A stretch of 64,000 bases of DNA from Halichondria panicea (taxonomy: Eukaryota; Porifera; Demospongiae; Suberitida; Halichondriidae), in assembly GCF_963675165.1 (NCBI RefSeq), contig NC_087382.1, positions 310,001-374,000 on the forward strand, read 5' to 3'. This document shows positions 48,106 through 64,000 of the stretch, piece by piece. The stretch's first letter is position 1; the number at the start of each line of letters is the position of its first letter. A program made the position numbers and the translations under genes. A model generated the notes under the pieces. The model searched no databases. It saw only the letters and a list, made by a program, of their open reading frames with translations, and was not told where the DNA came from.

Positions 48106-49917
48106 ATGGCCATTGCAAAGAATCACTGTCTGCTAGTATTAGGACTCCTAACTCTACTCTCAACTCTGCACGCTCAGCAAATCATTTTAACTGAGCCGCC
48201 TCCATCCTTCCAATGTTTAGACATCACCTCCATCTCCATTTGCTCGCAGATCAACTACACGATGGGCTCCTTCCCAAACTGGCGTGATCAAACTCGACTA
48301 AGTGAAGCCGATACAGAACTCAACAATTACTTGCCCGTTATACGAACTGGATGCTCGCAAACAATCGTCCATCTGTTGTGTACCATCTACGCTCCCTTCT
48401 GCCAACCAGACTTGCCCCATATTAGACTACCTCCGTGCAAAGAGATCTGTCTAGATGCAAGGAGAGGATGTGAACCAGTATTCCAAAGATTCAACCATCA
48501 ATGGCCGCCGGCTCTTGATTGCGATCGTTACCCTAGTCGTGAAGAAACTCGTCTTTCCTTCTGTTACACAGATGACATCTCTGAAATTGTTATCCCTTCG
48601 AACATTATGATTGATCCAACGTCAGCACCTCCAGTAACCGGGTCAACACCACCATCCTCTACTGTTGTCACAGGACCCACTGTCCAGCCATTGACGTGCC
48701 CTATCGAACAACGTGTCTTTGGCAACCTCGTGAATACGAGCTACAGTTTTGGCGGTGTTGACAATTGTGCCACACCTTGTGAGGGGACATATTTCAAAGA
48801 GAATGAACGGAAAATGGTTGCACCGGCTTTCATACTTGTCGCTGCCATAATTTGTGTGCTGTTCACACTTTTTACAGTCGCAACTTTTCTCATTGATCGC
48901 CATCGTTTCCACTACCCTGAACGACCAATCATCTATCTCTCTTTTTGTTATCTCGTTATTTCCATCTCATACATTGTCGGCGCCATCTCAAGAGTTATCG
49001 GAGACAACAACGACTCATTCGCTTGTTCAGACAACCAAATTCTCGATGAATTTCCGACCGGCAAGTCGTACGTGTTTCAAAATCTACCTAATTCTGACAC
49101 GACCTACAAAAGTGCCAGTTGTGTTATACTCTTTGTTCTGGTGTATTTCTTTCAAATGGCCTCGGCTATATGGTGGGTGATTCTCACACTCACTTGGTTT
49201 TTGGCCGCTGCTCTGAAGTGGGGAGAAGAAGCTGTGGAGAGGCTGTGGCTCCTATACCACGTCATCGCCTGGAGCATTCCCGCTATTCAAGTTATCCTCG
49301 TGTTGGCACTTCGTTTGGTAGACGGTGACCAGCTAGCCGGATTATGTTACGTTGGAAACACCAACTCAGTTGGCCTCGGTGTTTTCGTCTTCTTGCCTCT
49401 AACTATTTACTTGGTCCTCGGTATCGTGTTTTTGGTAATTGGTTTCGCAGCTCTTGTGAACATCAGCCGGGAAGTGCAAAACGATCGTCAAAAATCGCGA
49501 AAGATTGGTCGCCTTATTATGCGTATTGGAATCTACTCTCTCCTGTACACTATTCCGAATGTAATTCTTCTCATTCTGTACGTGTATCAGCTGGCTAAAT
49601 CACAGGACTGGGAGGAGTCTCACATTCGTTGCCCTAAAAACAGCGACAACCCGTCACCGTTTTGCGAGGTTGCCTCGTATCCATCGTTTGCCGGCTTTCT
49701 CATTCGTTACATCATGTTGTTCACGATCGGTATTTGCTCCACCAGTTGGGTGCTGTCTTCGAAGACGTTTGCAGCTTGGCATCGATTCTTTTGCAGCTGT
49801 GGTTGCAACCCAGGCCCTAGTGTGACTGCTATCCCCAACGCAACGTACATCTTACCACCTGACAAGAAACATGGTGACTTGAGTATGCCCAGTATGCATC
49901 CACAAACATCTGTGTGA
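48106..49917 (+). CDS. FZD: Frizzled-family Wnt receptor, intronless
   Basis: A single open frame of about 603 residues from the ATG at 48106. An in-frame ATG lies 29 codons upstream at 48019, but the one at 48106 begins a proper signal peptide (MAIAKNHCLLVLGLLTLLST). A cysteine-rich domain follows with ten Cys (CLDITSISIC start; CSQTIVHLLCTIYAPFC; LPPCKEICLDARRGC). After a Thr/Pro-rich linker and VDNCATPCEG come seven hydrophobic segments (first MVAPAFILVAAIICVLF; an FFQMASAIWWVILTLTWFLA segment typical of TM3). The cytosolic tail starts with KTFAAW, the KTxxxW Dishevelled-binding motif, and ends QTSV, a class I PDZ ligand. It acts at the plasma membrane in Wnt signalling. The absence of introns contrasts with neighbouring genes. 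I cannot tell which sponge Frizzled subtype it is. Confidence 0.95.
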   Translation: MAIAKNHCLLVLGLLTLLSTLHAQQIILTEPPPSFQCLDITSISICSQINYTMGSFPNWRDQTRLSEADTELNNYLPVIRTGCSQTIVHLLCTIYAPFCQPDLPHIRLPPCKEICLDARRGCEPVFQRFNHQWPPALDCDRYPSREETRLSFCYTDDISEIVIPSNIMIDPTSAPPVTGSTPPSSTVVTGPTVQPLTCPIEQRVFGNLVNTSYSFGGVDNCATPCEGTYFKENERKMVAPAFILVAAIICVLFTLFTVATFLIDRHRFHYPERPIIYLSFCYLVISISYIVGAISRVIGDNNDSFACSDNQILDEFPTGKSYVFQNLPNSDTTYKSASCVILFVLVYFFQMASAIWWVILTLTWFLAAALKWGEEAVERLWLLYHVIAWSIPAIQVILVLALRLVDGDQLAGLCYVGNTNSVGLGVFVFLPLTIYLVLGIVFLVIGFAALVNISREVQNDRQKSRKIGRLIMRIGIYSLLYTIPNVILLILYVYQLAKSQDWEESHIRCPKNSDNPSPFCEVASYPSFAGFLIRYIMLFTIGICSTSWVLSSKTFAAWHRFFCSCGCNPGPSVTAIPNATYILPPDKKHGDLSMPSMHPQTSV

Positions 49918-50127
49918 ACTAAACTGTTCTAAAGTACCGGGAACTGACTATCTAATTATACATATCATCAAATAATTATTATTATCATTGAACAACTTCA
50001 ATTTTTTTCCTTTGTAAAAGTAGGCCTAGCAATGCACTTGATACACTGTGTACACATTACGCTCTCTCCATTCTCTTTTAATGTGTGTCTAGTATTTCTG
50101 TTTAGTTTTTCCGTAGATTTCACTGTG

Positions 50128-50162
<35 letters not shown>

Positions 50163-50524
50163 CTGTTTTTATAAATACTATTATTGTTACAATAATGCCA
50201 CTCAGTTCACCTGAATGTCAGGTATATCTGTTACTACGTATTGTTCTTTCATTACATACAATTATTTCATGCTTTGAGAATTTGTCCTATTAATATGTAG
50301 CTAGGTAGCTATACAAAATAGGGGTTACCTCGATAACAGACCGCACATGTTGAGTTTTCATGACGTCATTTCCTACAAAAACAACAAGTTTCGACTTCGG
50401 GGCTAAGCCGCTATTGGTTAAAGTTTATTTCCTGGGTGGGCGTGGCTGTACAATTGTAAGCACAGCATGCTGTGATATTGCACCTGCATGTATGATGTAC
50501 GTGTAGCTAGCTAGAGAAGCAAAA
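49918..50524. other. Frizzled 3' flank and RTK promoter region
   Basis: About 600 bp separate the Frizzled stop from the RTK ATG. It contains a (GT)n run at about 50130-50160. No exon is seen. The two genes are in the same orientation. Confidence 0.5.
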
Positions 50525-63642
<13,118 letters not shown>

Positions 63643-63664
63643 GTGAGTGGGCCTATTTTGTGAT

Positions 63665-64000
63665 GTTATGAGCTTAGACCTTGTTCTTAATTTAATTAGT
63701 AGATCATGTACGTACCTACGCTGCATTGTGGTACTGTTGTTATGAGCTTAGACCTTGTTCTAGTGGATCATGTACGTACCTACGCCCTGCATTGTGGTAC
63801 TGTTGTTATGAGCTTAGACCTTGTTCTAGTGGATCATGTACGTACCTACGCCCTGCATTGTGGTACTGTTGTTATGAGCTTAGACCTTGTTCTAGTGGAT
63901 CATGTACGTACCTACGCCCTGCATTGTGGTACTGTTGTTATGAGCTTAGACCTTGTTCTAGTGGATCATGTACGTACCTACGCTGCATTGTGGTACTGTT
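63665..64000. repeat. 66-bp tandem repeat running off the right edge
   Basis: Five units of GTTATGAGCTTAGACCTTGT, TCTAGTGGATCATGTACGTA, CCTACG(CC)CTGCATTGTGG, TACTGTT lie in the intron that follows the exon ending at 63642. The first unit carries an extra AATTTAATTAG. Later units are nearly identical, so the array is young. Confidence 0.95.

Overview
The window is animal DNA and fits a demosponge best. Introns are short, GT-AG and AT-rich. Gene content is metazoan (Frizzled, an EGFR/ErbB-like receptor tyrosine kinase, SNAPC1, NACHT-LRR receptors). There are many short palindromic DNA-transposon remnants and CA-rich microsatellites, and intergenic gaps are about 1-3 kb. The NACHT-LRR proteins resemble the expanded NLR family known from Amphimedon; the species is my inference. 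All multi-exon models below were assembled by hand from splice sites with consistent reading phase.

Layout. (1) 2137-3695, minus strand: the first two coding exons of an unrecognised Ser-rich, acidic protein. (2) 5077-23223, plus strand: a 25-exon gene predicted to encode about 1720 residues with a spectrin-type PH domain, an SH3-like domain, a long Ser-rich linker, a PDZ domain, a diverged macro domain and an acidic tail. (3) 24805-28659: a NACHT-LRR gene with a Death domain at the C-terminus, the reverse of the usual NLR order. (4) 29246-38340: a second copy of about 9 kb covering the PDZ-macro half of gene 2 plus the NACHT-LRR-Death gene. Each NLR copy carries one different 4-bp frameshift: copy 1 in the Death domain, copy 2 in the NACHT region. 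(5) 39100-44931, minus strand: SNAPC1, with a 200-base assembly gap in an intron. (6) 48106-49917: an intronless Frizzled receptor. (7) 50525 to the window end: 22 exons of an EGFR/ErbB-like receptor tyrosine kinase, from the signal peptide to the kinase C-lobe, running off the right edge.

Mobile DNA is the other main theme. There is a 790-bp element with about 100-bp terminal inverted repeats (TIRs) and a decayed RecQ-like helicase fragment, and a 49-bp perfect hairpin with the same termini and a 9-bp target duplication. Two insertions can be dated against an empty site in the other tandem unit. Two related palindromic MITEs sit in one gene, and a TIR repeat family has at least 14 copies.

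Functionally the window joins signalling receptors (Frizzled, EGFR-like), a membrane/scaffold-type adaptor (PH-SH3-PDZ-macro), intracellular innate immune receptors (the NLR pair) and a basal snRNA transcription factor. No operon-like organisation is implied. The NLR pair and its duplicated macro-domain neighbour are the most unusual part.
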